Assembly (NCBI GenBank): GCA_965140775.1
Contig: OZ223471.1
Span: 2,356,001 to 2,420,000 of the forward strand
Length of the DNA stretch: 64,000 nucleotides
Origin: UBA6244 sp965140775
Lineage (GTDB): Bacteria > Bacteroidota > Bacteroidia > Bacteroidales > F082
Reading direction: 5' to 3'
The notes beneath the pieces are model-generated. The model searched no databases and was not told where the DNA came from. It was given only the letters and a program-made list of their open reading frames with translations. Each line of letters begins with the position of its first letter. The stretch's first letter is position 1. Of the stretch, positions 1 through 8,383 are shown piece after piece. The position numbers were made by a program, and so were the translations under genes.

Positions 1-136
1 TAAAGTACCGGGCAGGAATTTGCTCAGGATAATAGGGTACTTCGACAAAAACGGCACCCAACTCAACAGGAAACATAAGCTTTTTCAGTTCTTTTCCGGC
101 TTTTTCAAATGTTTGCTCTGTGATTCGATTTGTCAT
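1..136 (-). CDS. Hypothetical protein, N-terminal 45 residues only (runs off window)
   Basis: A minus-strand frame opens with ATG at 136 and stays open to the window edge; its stop lies outside. The visible residues start MTNRITEQTFEKAG and are Lys/Glu-rich, followed by a hydrophobic stretch and a YYPEQIPARYF segment. I recognise no family. It starts 74 bp downstream of the stop of the methyltransferase gene, on the same strand, so it could be a third gene of the restriction/defence operon. That is inference from position only. The initiation region is good (ATG, no stops), but only 45 codons can be judged. Confidence 0.5.
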   Translation of the reverse strand, partial: MTNRITEQTFEKAGKELKKLMFPVELGAVFVEVPYYPEQIPARYF

Positions 137-210
137 GGTGTTAAGGGTTTTAGGTAAATGATTTTTTTTGCGATTAAACTTCAATTATTTGCCTGGCATT
201 TTATGTTCTT

Positions 211-3200
211 TTACCCATTTTCAATCTCCAATTTCTCATACTCCTCCCGACTCATCCTTGTGGCAAATTCAGGCTCTATAATTAATACTTCATCGTAGGT
301 GAGTTCGTAGAGTTTGTAAACAAGGTTGTCTATTTGCTGCTCGAGGGCGGTGGTGTCTTGGGATTGGGACTTGGCTAGTAAGATTTTATCCAGCAATTCG
401 ACAATGCGTTTTTCTTCTGTTTCTTTTGGATAATAAACCGGCAAAGGCTCTAATGCCTGAACACTTATGATTAAATCACCCATTCCTGTTTTGGGTGCAG
501 TTTCGAACAATAAATAGCTACAAAGTTTAGAGTTAAGCAATGCGGTTAAGTATTTAATCTTTTCGCCTGTTGCAAATGCTGTGCTATCAAGGCTGTATAT
601 TTCATCCTTATAAAAAGTGAACCTCAACTTAGAACCAATTCGTTTCCAGATGATCTTTTCTTTTTTGTATTCTTTGAAATACCCAATTTGATCCTGAGTC
701 TCAAACCATTTATTATGGGTTCTTTTTCTGGTTTTTTCTTTCTTTCCATCAGAATTTATGAACGCTTCACCAGTTTGATTCAATTTTGGTTGAAAGGACT
801 GCAAATAATTTTGAACAGCATGGTATCTTGAAATTTCAAGTGATAATGATGGGAATGTAGCTATAATAAACCCACCATCCCATTTCGTTAAATATTTTTC
901 AATTTCTCTTCCCCTTAAAATTGGTTTGATAATTTCTTTGCTTTTAATGTCTTCCTTAACAAGTTTATCCCTTTTAACGCTATCTATAATAAATGCTTCA
1001 TTGAAACCCGTTAGCACACCTCGATAGATTGCTAAATTCCATCTTTTCAGCGGTTTGCCTTTTCGATTTATTTTCTCACTTAGGCTCCGTTTATCTCCAT
1101 CTAAAATTGCCCATTTGCTTTCTGTAATATAGGGCATTGGACAGAACTCTATATCGGATATTCTTTCGAGTTCTTTCGCATTTTTTATTAATCCACCCTT
1201 TAATTCGTTTCTGAAAAGTTCATTTTTTGCGATCAGAATATTTGTATCCACTACAGCAGTTTCAAAAACGCCCGGACCAAGGGCAATAAGTTTTAAAGGA
1301 TTTCTTGTTAGAAAAAGTTTCCTTAACGTAGTTCCATAATTGGCTTTCATCCATTGACTCGATGTAATGAATGTATGAACACCTTTCTGCTTTAAAAGAA
1401 CAAACCCAAGTTCATAGAAAATGGCATAAATATCCCCGGTTCGTTCAAATGTTCTGTAGTTTTTGTTTTTGAGTTCATTAGCCAAATAGCCCCCATTTTT
1501 TTGCATTTGCACATAAGGCGGATTCCCAATCACAATATCAAATCCACCATTATCCTTTACCAGTTTTGGGTTCAGCACTTCAGGAAAATCCAATTTCCAA
1601 TCGAAAAAATGCAGTGGTTCTTCCGGTTTGTCCTTAAGTCTTTTCAGTTTACCAATTTGTTGTTTCCAACCCAGGGTTTGCAGCCAAAGTTCGGTTTGTT
1701 TTGTTATGTTTTTCTGTTTACCAACGGGCTTTTCCTCCAAACCTTTTGATTTAACCATCAGATTAAGTTGGGTTATGAGGAGGTCAATTTTCAGGTTTCT
1801 GATATCCAGCGCCAATTGGCTCTTATCTCCCTCCATACTAAAAAACTCCTTTTGCTCCCGGCTTATTTTGTTAAGGAGTTCAAACTTTTGGTCGTGGAGT
1901 TCGCCCGTGCCAAAAATATTTGTTTGTTGGTCTTGCACACTTAGTTCCCAATCAATATCAATAACATCGTCACCCAGTTTGCTTACCAATGAGTTGCCCA
2001 CCACAATTTTATAATCCAGATTGGGCAAGGCCGTGGGCTCCGGTTCGTCCACAATCAGGCTAAGCCAAAAGCGCAGGCGGGCAATGTCCACGGCTCCCTT
2101 TTCAATATCCACGCCGTATATGGAATTTTGAATGATGTTGGCTTTTACCACGTGGGGTTGCCAGGTGTTCATTCCCCAAACATCGCCCACAATATCGGGG
2201 CTGGCATGGTAAAGCACGTACATGCATTGGAATATTTCGTTGAGCAACCCCATGGGGAAAGCACCTGAACCAATGGCTGGGTCGCAAATTTTTACGTCGC
2301 GCAGGGCGGTGGCCAGACTTTCATCCAAATCAATCACCCCTCCGGCTTCCTTTTTCTTTACAAAAAACTGCAGGCTTTGTTCCATCTGTTGTTCATCGGC
2401 TTCATGGGCAGGCCATTGTTGCTTTTCTTGCAAATAGGTTTTCAGGTATTCCTTTAAGCTCTCCTGACACATGTAGTGCACTATTTCCTTGGGGGTATAA
2501 AATGCACCCTTGTCTTTGTTGTCTTCAAGCAGGTTCTCAAATACATGTCCCAGCATTTCGGGGTCGATACCCACCTCATGTTCTTGCGGGTCGTTTTCGT
2601 CGATGGTAAAATTGTATCGGTTAAAAAATTCCAGCAAGCTTTCAAAATAGGTGGCCGGGAAATTGATATAGGAGGTGTCCACCTCTCCCTTTTCGAACAA
2701 TCCGCCATTTAAATAGGGGATTTTGGTGCCGGTGAGCTCAAACAACTCATCAGGTCTGCCTACTTTGTTGAGTGCTTCGTAAAATAAGGGCTCCAAAAAG
2801 GTACTATAAAAGAGGTCCTTGTGTTGGAACTGTTGAAAACTGTGGTAAAGGAAATTTACATCACCGCCCTGCCATCCGGGTTCGTTTGCCGGAATGCCCA
2901 ACCAACGTTTTTTCTGCACAAACTGGATAAAAACCAGTCGTCCCAGGAGCAGTTTTACAAAATCGCGGATGGCTTTTTCATCGCCTTTAAAAGTGGTTTT
3001 CCGGTATCCATCATGGGCTACCAGGTAATTAACAAAAAGTTCATAATGCTGCTTGTATTCTTTAAAAAACTGTTTGCTGAGCTTTTCCACCGAAAAGGCT
3101 TCTTCCACATCCTCAATGGTGGCTTGTGACTTTTTTTCGGCCAATGAGTAAAAACGTTGAGCGGGGGTTTTGCAGCTTTCGTTCTCACCCAATATATAGG

Positions 3201-3615
3201 TAAACCGTTTGGAGTCAGTTTCTTTGGCAACAAAATCACCTGCTGCCTCATCAAAAATGGTGTCTTTGGCGGTAAAGGTAAAACGATAGTCGTCTTTTCC
3301 CTGTTCATAAATCACCAATGCCCCATGGTTGCGATCCTGGTCAATAAGGGAGTCTACTATATTGCGCAATGCCACCCGATTTCGAGGAATATTTACCTCC
3401 GGAACAACACGAACCTCAAACAATGCCAGATTTTTTCCATCGTTCAAACGTACTGTTCCCAATGGCATTAATGATTCTACTATTTTACTATCTGTAACTA
3501 TTTCTTGAGAGTAGATCGGATAAGCCACATTGGGAAATACAAAATCGATTACTTTTTTCCAATTGGTTTGCTTGTAGGGTTGGTTTAGCAATCGGCGCAA
3601 TTCTTCTTTTTCCAT
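211..3615 (-). CDS. Eco57I-type N6-adenine DNA methyltransferase of a restriction/defence system
   Basis: 1134 aa. Residues 1-340 form an uncharacterised N-terminal region. GAFYTP lies at about 370, the SAM-binding motif DPAIGSGAF at about 445-453, a helical block with NIIQNSIYGVDIE follows, and the catalytic amino-methyltransferase motif NPPY is at about 698-701. The C-terminal third (GVLTGFNEAF, then ILRGREIEKY) looks like a TaqI-type target-recognition domain, so specificity is probably built in; no separate specificity gene is seen. I see no convincing PD-(D/E)xK motif, so cleavage may depend on the partner's PLD domain. ATG 3615 directly abuts the stop of the helicase gene, implying translational coupling. 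Bases about 430-1480, the recognition region, count near 33% GC by hand, against 38-60% in lines of the methylase part. Family is clear; the exact system type is not. Confidence 0.88.
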   Translation of the reverse strand: MEKEELRRLLNQPYKQTNWKKVIDFVFPNVAYPIYSQEIVTDSKIVESLMPLGTVRLNDGKNLALFEVRVVPEVNIPRNRVALRNIVDSLIDQDRNHGALVIYEQGKDDYRFTFTAKDTIFDEAAGDFVAKETDSKRFTYILGENESCKTPAQRFYSLAEKKSQATIEDVEEAFSVEKLSKQFFKEYKQHYELFVNYLVAHDGYRKTTFKGDEKAIRDFVKLLLGRLVFIQFVQKKRWLGIPANEPGWQGGDVNFLYHSFQQFQHKDLFYSTFLEPLFYEALNKVGRPDELFELTGTKIPYLNGGLFEKGEVDTSYINFPATYFESLLEFFNRYNFTIDENDPQEHEVGIDPEMLGHVFENLLEDNKDKGAFYTPKEIVHYMCQESLKEYLKTYLQEKQQWPAHEADEQQMEQSLQFFVKKKEAGGVIDLDESLATALRDVKICDPAIGSGAFPMGLLNEIFQCMYVLYHASPDIVGDVWGMNTWQPHVVKANIIQNSIYGVDIEKGAVDIARLRFWLSLIVDEPEPTALPNLDYKIVVGNSLVSKLGDDVIDIDWELSVQDQQTNIFGTGELHDQKFELLNKISREQKEFFSMEGDKSQLALDIRNLKIDLLITQLNLMVKSKGLEEKPVGKQKNITKQTELWLQTLGWKQQIGKLKRLKDKPEEPLHFFDWKLDFPEVLNPKLVKDNGGFDIVIGNPPYVQMQKNGGYLANELKNKNYRTFERTGDIYAIFYELGFVLLKQKGVHTFITSSQWMKANYGTTLRKLFLTRNPLKLIALGPGVFETAVVDTNILIAKNELFRNELKGGLIKNAKELERISDIEFCPMPYITESKWAILDGDKRSLSEKINRKGKPLKRWNLAIYRGVLTGFNEAFIIDSVKRDKLVKEDIKSKEIIKPILRGREIEKYLTKWDGGFIIATFPSLSLEISRYHAVQNYLQSFQPKLNQTGEAFINSDGKKEKTRKRTHNKWFETQDQIGYFKEYKKEKIIWKRIGSKLRFTFYKDEIYSLDSTAFATGEKIKYLTALLNSKLCSYLLFETAPKTGMGDLIISVQALEPLPVYYPKETEEKRIVELLDKILLAKSQSQDTTALEQQIDNLVYKLYELTYDEVLIIEPEFATRMSREEYEKLEIENG

Positions 3616-6600
3616 TTACTTCAGGTATTGATACGATTCGGAAATGATGATTTCAGGTTTCAGGTTGTTGTATATTTTGAGGGTTACTGTAGGCCGCACA
3701 TCCGTGGTGTCTTGAATTTCGATGGGGTACTTGTCGATAATTTTCAGGAGGGCATCCAGCATGTCGATGGGTTGCACACGGGTTTTTTTCAGGTTTTTCT
3801 TCAAGGCATTTACTTCGCGTTGCAGTTTTTGAAATTTACCCAGTTTGATGGCCTGCTTGGCTGCCTTGATTTTTTCTTTTTCATCATTTCCAATAAAAGG
3901 CAGCTTTAAAAATCCATCCAGATAGGCCAGGGCTTTCTTTTCGTTAGGTCCTTGTGTAGCATCCACCACCACATGGCGTGAGGCTTCTTCCTTTATTTTT
4001 CGATCAAAGTCCTGTACGGCCAGATTTACATGCAAATGGTGATCTTCGTGCAACTCAACACCTTTTTCCGGAGGGTCTGCCCTGAATTCTTTGGCACACT
4101 CCACAAAGGTAAGTTCCTCTAACTCCTTATTGTCTCTAATCCAATAAAAAGCATCTCTGCGCTCGTTGCGGATAAAACATATGGTGGTATTTCGTTTGGT
4201 TCTGTCTTTTCTTCCAACACGGGCACGCAAAGGCATGTTTTTTATTTTGCGGAAAAATACCGGGTCCTCCAATTTAATTTTTCTGAGTTCCATCAAATAA
4301 GCCAACCGCTCGTCCTTTTCCTCCTGGATGTTTTTATCAAACAACCCAAATGTGCCTGTTTCCTCTTCCGTGGAAAATATCTGGCTGTCTTCGCCCAACG
4401 CCGAATGAAAAGCCTGGAGTTTCATTACCGCTTTTTTTTCCAGTTCAATGTCGGTATTCACCTTGGCCGTGGGGAAGAAATTAAAAATAAACACAGGTTT
4501 GGTGGAACCAATCCTGTTCACCCTGCCTATGCGCTGCATGAGTCGGGTAGAGTTCCAGGGCGTATCGTAGTTTACAACAATGTTGGCCCGATGCAGGTTT
4601 ACCCCTTCGGCCAGAACTTCGGTTGATATAACTATGTTAAAATCAGATTTGTACTCACCTCGGGGAATATTGGCATCAAAATTTTCTCTGATCACCGGCA
4701 CAAGCTGTTTGCGATTTTTTGAATTTACCTCCAACACATCGTGATAACCATTCTTTTTAAGTTGCCTGAGCAAATAGTCGGTGGTTTCTTTTGATTCAGA
4801 AAATACCACCAGTTTTTTTTGTGGGTTAATATCTGTGTTTAACAGTCGGGTTTTCAACTGAAACAAAAATTCATCCAGCTTCGGGTCTTCTGTTACCAAC
4901 TCCCAATTGGCCACCAGTGTTTTCAGGATTTCGTAATCTTTTAACAAACCCTCATAAAACCCGGGCAAAAAATCATCAGGGCTGCATATTTCGATGGTGG
5001 GATCGGTTTCGCGCATTTGTTCGATCAACTGAATGAGTTCCTCTTCTCTGTCTTCGATCAAATACTCAGAAACTTTTAGGTTGGGGGCAATATATACGAT
5101 ACCCTTGTCGAACATGTTGATCATGGTTTCAGTGGCTCTGTAAAACCTAAAAAGCGATTGTTTAAAGGCATAAAAGCTGCTGTCAATTCTTTTTACGAGC
5201 AGAATCTTCATGATTTTGGCCAGCTGTGTAGAAGCAATATCGGCGTTTTTATACTTTTTCTTTTTCTCAGGAACCAAGTATTTAATAGCCTGATATCTGT
5301 AATAAGTAAGCCCGTTGGTTTCATGACTTAAATAGTACATGGTATCATCGTATAGCTTATCCAGTTTTTCGTCGAGCTTATACAGCAACTTCACCGGTTT
5401 GTTCACCATGGGAAACACAATTCCTTGTTTTGCCAAATCAGCCGAGTACAACTCATGGGCATGCAAGTCGGTACGGGTTCTTCTCACTGTTAACGGTGCG
5501 ATTACTTTATTACGAATATCCTCATAAATATACTTTACACTTGCCTGCACTTCACTGATGCTGTATTTGTCATTTTTCATGCGCTTGTAAGCGTCAATCT
5601 TACCCCGAAAATAATGCTGCAAGTTGGAGACCTCAAGGGTAGAATCTTTTGAATCCTGAAACAAATACACCTGGTTGGCAATATCTTCCGGTCGGTTATT
5701 CAAAGGAGTAGCCGACATCAGGATAACTTTTTTCACTGCTTTAGAACCATCTTTCAACACATGCTTGGTAGGCGTTTTACAAATCTTTTGCAGTTCATTG
5801 TACGATTCGGCGGTGTCATTCCTAAACTTATGTGCCTCATCTACAATTACCAGGTCATATTTTTCGGCATTGGATACTTTGTGCAAACTACCATTGGTAA
5901 TAATTTTGTAGTTCTGGAGGCCGAAACTTTCGAGTGTTTCCACCCAGTTGTCCTTTAATGCCGGGGGAATTACCACCAAGGTGTTGGTAATGTGTGAAGG
6001 GAAGTCGTTGGTATAAAAAAATTGTTTGGCAATAAGAGTAGCAACCACAGTTTTCCCCAATCCCACCACGTCGGAGAGAAAAAAACCATTGTGCTTCATT
6101 AGGAGCTTAAACCCTTCGTTAACGGCATCAATTTGATAGGAGAGTCGCTTGAAACCATCAGGTAAATCTGAAATTGAATTGGGGTCGAATTCAACACTTT
6201 TGCCAAAATACTCGATCAGAAATTTTACATACACCTCATAAGGCGTAAAGGTGTCGTTCAGGTAAGTTTCCTCTTTTACCTGCTCAATCTCTACCGGCAA
6301 AATCGGTATTCCCTCAGCCCACAGTTTATCAAATTCATCCGTGGCAAACTTTACCTCGTTGTACTCATGCAGTATCACATTGAATTCATAATTAGAGGAA
6401 TCGGTAGTGCCGAGTCCATTATCTGTAAAATTCGACGACCCCGTAATAACATAACCTTCATTGTGCACATTCCAATTTTCATGTCTGAAGATGTAAATTT
6501 TTGCATGCAGTTTTCTGCTTGGGTGCGCTTTAATCTCAATCTTTTTGTTGATGATATCCTGAATAAATTGGAGGATTCCCTCCTCAACGGTTTTGTTATA

Positions 6601-6903
6601 ATCAGCTTGTTGAATATCCAGTCGTGTTTCTTCCAAAAACTCCTTTAAGGTTTGTACTGCATCGCCTTGAAAAAGCAAACCTCGGGAGTGGTATTTTGCA
6701 ATCAGTTTGTCCACATCAATCCCAACCAGTATTCTGATTTTAGGAACCTGATTCAGAAATGGACGAACCGAGAAATACCCCGAAGCCCTAAAATAACCAA
6801 CCAGCGCATCAAAACACTCAATGTCAGCATGGTTTTCAAATATTCCTTTGAATTTTTCGAGTAGCGTATTACTCCCTTCGTTTGTAAAAAATTTATTGGT
6901 CAT
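3616..6903 (-). CDS. PLD-nuclease / SNF2-type DEAH helicase fusion
   Basis: 1095 aa from ATG 6903. The N-terminal 200 residues are a phospholipase-D-like domain with one HxK motif (HAKIYIF at about 133) and GSSNFT at about 155, the pattern of helicase-linked PLD nucleases. A superfamily 2 helicase follows: Walker A GLGKT at about 281, DEAH at about 355, MSATPLNNR, and the C-terminal helicase motif QRIGRVNRIG near 790. The C-terminal 200 residues are charged and unassigned. It is the first gene of an operon with the adjoining methyltransferase. The likely role is DNA translocation and cutting in a restriction or anti-phage system (inference). An in-frame TTG at 6924 would add seven residues; I prefer ATG 6903, which gives a natural MTNKFFTNEG start. 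No DrmB, PglZ or BrxC-like partner is present. Confidence 0.87.
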   Translation of the reverse strand: MTNKFFTNEGSNTLLEKFKGIFENHADIECFDALVGYFRASGYFSVRPFLNQVPKIRILVGIDVDKLIAKYHSRGLLFQGDAVQTLKEFLEETRLDIQQADYNKTVEEGILQFIQDIINKKIEIKAHPSRKLHAKIYIFRHENWNVHNEGYVITGSSNFTDNGLGTTDSSNYEFNVILHEYNEVKFATDEFDKLWAEGIPILPVEIEQVKEETYLNDTFTPYEVYVKFLIEYFGKSVEFDPNSISDLPDGFKRLSYQIDAVNEGFKLLMKHNGFFLSDVVGLGKTVVATLIAKQFFYTNDFPSHITNTLVVIPPALKDNWVETLESFGLQNYKIITNGSLHKVSNAEKYDLVIVDEAHKFRNDTAESYNELQKICKTPTKHVLKDGSKAVKKVILMSATPLNNRPEDIANQVYLFQDSKDSTLEVSNLQHYFRGKIDAYKRMKNDKYSISEVQASVKYIYEDIRNKVIAPLTVRRTRTDLHAHELYSADLAKQGIVFPMVNKPVKLLYKLDEKLDKLYDDTMYYLSHETNGLTYYRYQAIKYLVPEKKKKYKNADIASTQLAKIMKILLVKRIDSSFYAFKQSLFRFYRATETMINMFDKGIVYIAPNLKVSEYLIEDREEELIQLIEQMRETDPTIEICSPDDFLPGFYEGLLKDYEILKTLVANWELVTEDPKLDEFLFQLKTRLLNTDINPQKKLVVFSESKETTDYLLRQLKKNGYHDVLEVNSKNRKQLVPVIRENFDANIPRGEYKSDFNIVISTEVLAEGVNLHRANIVVNYDTPWNSTRLMQRIGRVNRIGSTKPVFIFNFFPTAKVNTDIELEKKAVMKLQAFHSALGEDSQIFSTEEETGTFGLFDKNIQEEKDERLAYLMELRKIKLEDPVFFRKIKNMPLRARVGRKDRTKRNTTICFIRNERRDAFYWIRDNKELEELTFVECAKEFRADPPEKGVELHEDHHLHVNLAVQDFDRKIKEEASRHVVVDATQGPNEKKALAYLDGFLKLPFIGNDEKEKIKAAKQAIKLGKFQKLQREVNALKKNLKKTRVQPIDMLDALLKIIDKYPIEIQDTTDVRPTVTLKIYNNLKPEIIISESYQYLK

Positions 6904-7448
6904 ATGATATTCCGATTTCGCCAATTAGGTTGTTCGTGGTTAATTAAGGTAAAATTACATTTTTTATTGTATTGTTCAGAAATAAATCATGCTCAATAAC
7001 AATTTCATTTGTCGAAACAGATCAAACTAAGTTTAAGAGAACCGGATGGTGGTTACCCTGAAGCCATCGGGGATTGGAGTTGTTTCACTTCCGTCACTTT
7101 TAACTTTTCACTTTTTAGGTGGTTCATTTATCTTGACTCTTTTGTCTTTTCTCCTCTCTAGGGTATGGAGAAAGTTGAATACAATAACAAACACGTCAGA
7201 TATCCTTCACTGGCGCTCAGGACGACAAAAAAACGATAACACTAAAAACACCGAGATTTACGCAAATAAAACGATTGACTGTTGGTTTTTTGGCTGTTGG
7301 CTCATTGATCACGTCACCAGGTAGCTTTTCACTTTTTCCTTTTTCCTTGGCTTTTGTCCCCGGCGTCCTCCGCCTCCGAAAGCTTTCTGGGCCGATGTGA
7401 AAAAAGGCGGTTGGCTGGTGCAGAGCCGGGGAGGGCTGTATCAATGGT

Positions 7449-7802
7449 AACGCCTTTGCCCCATCAAACTATCCCCTCCGACTGTTAAAACTACCACTCG
7501 ACCTATTGAAACTATGCCTCTGCACATTGTAACTATGCCTCTGCATGTTGAAACTACGCCTCTGCATGTTGAAACTACGCCTCTGTCTAATCAAACTACG
7601 CCTCTGCATATTGAAACTACGCCTCTGCATATTGAAACTATGCCTCTGCATGTTGAAACTACGCCTCTGTCTAATCAAACTACGCCTCTGCATATTGCAA
7701 CTACGCCTCTGCTCATTGAAACTACACCTCTGCATATTGAAACTATGCACGTGTCATTTGAAACCATGCCTCTGTCCGATCAAACCACGACTCCGTCAGT
7801 CG
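7449..7802. repeat. 21-bp tandem repeat array, about 16 copies
   Basis: From 7467 there are sixteen consecutive 21-bp units, with a degenerate unit before them. Most read AACTACGCCTCTG followed by an eight-base tail of a few kinds (CATATTGA, CATGTTGA, TCTAATCA). Central units are nearly identical and edge units diverge. Units 5-7 recur as units 9-11, so there is a higher-order period of four units (84 bp). Read as protein it would give a seven-residue repeat (TTPLHIE on plus, SFNMQRR on minus), but no start signal or domain supports translation. There are no unique spacers, so this is not a CRISPR array. Confidence 0.9.
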
Positions 7803-7991
7803 ACACCACGGCCAAGCCTGGTTATTAAAATACTTGCACAACCATCGTATGCTTCAAACGTCCACCCTTGAATTTTTAACTCCATGGTTCAATCTTATGA
7901 ACCTTTTTGCCCTTGACTAAAGTCGAAGGGCAATTGAAAGGGACTTTGCTTTATTTTTATTAAAAACCCTTCGAAATCTCTGAACTTTTCT

Positions 7992-8126
7992 GATCCCATT
8001 GATCCCATTGATCCTATTGATCCCACTGATCCCATTGATCCCATTGATCCCATTGATCCCATTGATCCCACTGATCCCATTGATCCTATTGATCTTTTTG
8101 ATCCCACTGATCCCATTGATCCCATT
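7992..8126. repeat. 9-bp tandem repeat, 15 units of GATCCCATT type
   Basis: Fifteen contiguous 9-bp units starting GATC, mostly GATCCCATT, with variants GATCCTATT, GATCCCACT and one GATCTTTTT. Every unit keeps GATC, so there are 15 GATC sites exactly 9 bp apart in 135 bp. Open frames through it (PLI or GSM/NGI repeats) are by-products of the period. Confidence 0.92.
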
Positions 8127-8227
8127 GAACTCACCCGCATCAATCGTCCACACCACCACCGAAGTAGTGTACCCAGACAATCCCATAAAAAAAACACCCG
8201 CAAGCTATTGTCTCACAGGTGTTTTGG

Positions 8228-8299
8228 TGACCCTACCGGGATTCGAACCCAGATCATCAGAACCGGAATCTGACATTCTATCCGTTGAACTATAGGGCC
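8228..8299 (-). tRNA. tRNA-Arg (anticodon CCG)
   Basis: The minus strand folds as a full cloverleaf: acceptor GGCCCTA/TAGGGTC, D-stem GTTC/GAAT, anticodon stem TCAGA/TCTGA with loop TTCCGGT (anticodon CCG, reading CGG), T-arm CTGGG-TTCGAAT-CCCGG, discriminator A at 8228. CCA is not encoded. The 3' end faces the accessory region at 1-8227. Confidence 0.96.
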
Positions 8300-8320
8300 G
8301 GATTTGCAAGTGCAAAGAAA

Positions 8321-8328
8321 CAAAAATA
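8321..8328 (-). promoter_or_regulatory. -7 element for tRNA-Arg
   Basis: Minus-strand TATTTTTG fits TAnnTTTG and lies 21 bp upstream of the tRNA 5' end. Confidence 0.55.
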
Positions 8329-8383
8329 ATTGCTTGAATTTAGTAGTCAGAAGGTATATTTATGGTTCACCATAATTGCATTT

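Larger units (their letters stand above)
6904..8227. other. 1.3-kb non-coding region with two tandem arrays
   Basis: No credible gene is found. Frames that stay open here do so because the 21-bp and 9-bp repeats, both multiples of three, lack stops. Bases 7080-7450 are low-complexity, with runs such as CTTTTAACTTTTCACTTTTT and repeated GGCTGTTGG-like words. The R-M operon promoter should lie just above 6903; a weak minus-strand TAATTTTA (one mismatch to TAnnTTTG) is at 6950-6957. Confidence 0.6.

Noticed and set aside
1..6903. A complete DISARM or BREX system
   Set aside because: Essential partners (DrmB, PglZ, BrxC, Lon-like protease) are not present on the visible side; only the helicase and methylase are seen.
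7007..7020. ATTTGTCGAAACAG shared with 14187-14200 as a possible attachment site
   Set aside because: A 14-base match is expected several times by chance in 64 kb, and neither copy abuts a tRNA.
7046..7324. Small gene in the low-complexity zone
   Set aside because: Sequence is pyrimidine-rich low-complexity DNA with no family look or promoter.
7449..7802. CRISPR array
   Set aside because: Units are contiguous without unique spacers, and no cas genes are present.
7469..7871. Open frames through the 21-bp array on both strands as coding regions
   Set aside because: They are open only because the unit is divisible by three and lacks stops; no promoter, domain or codon bias supports them.
7895..8295. 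Open frames through the 9-bp array (PLI or GSM repeats), one running into tRNA-Arg
   Set aside because: Same repeat effect; one overlaps the tRNA gene.
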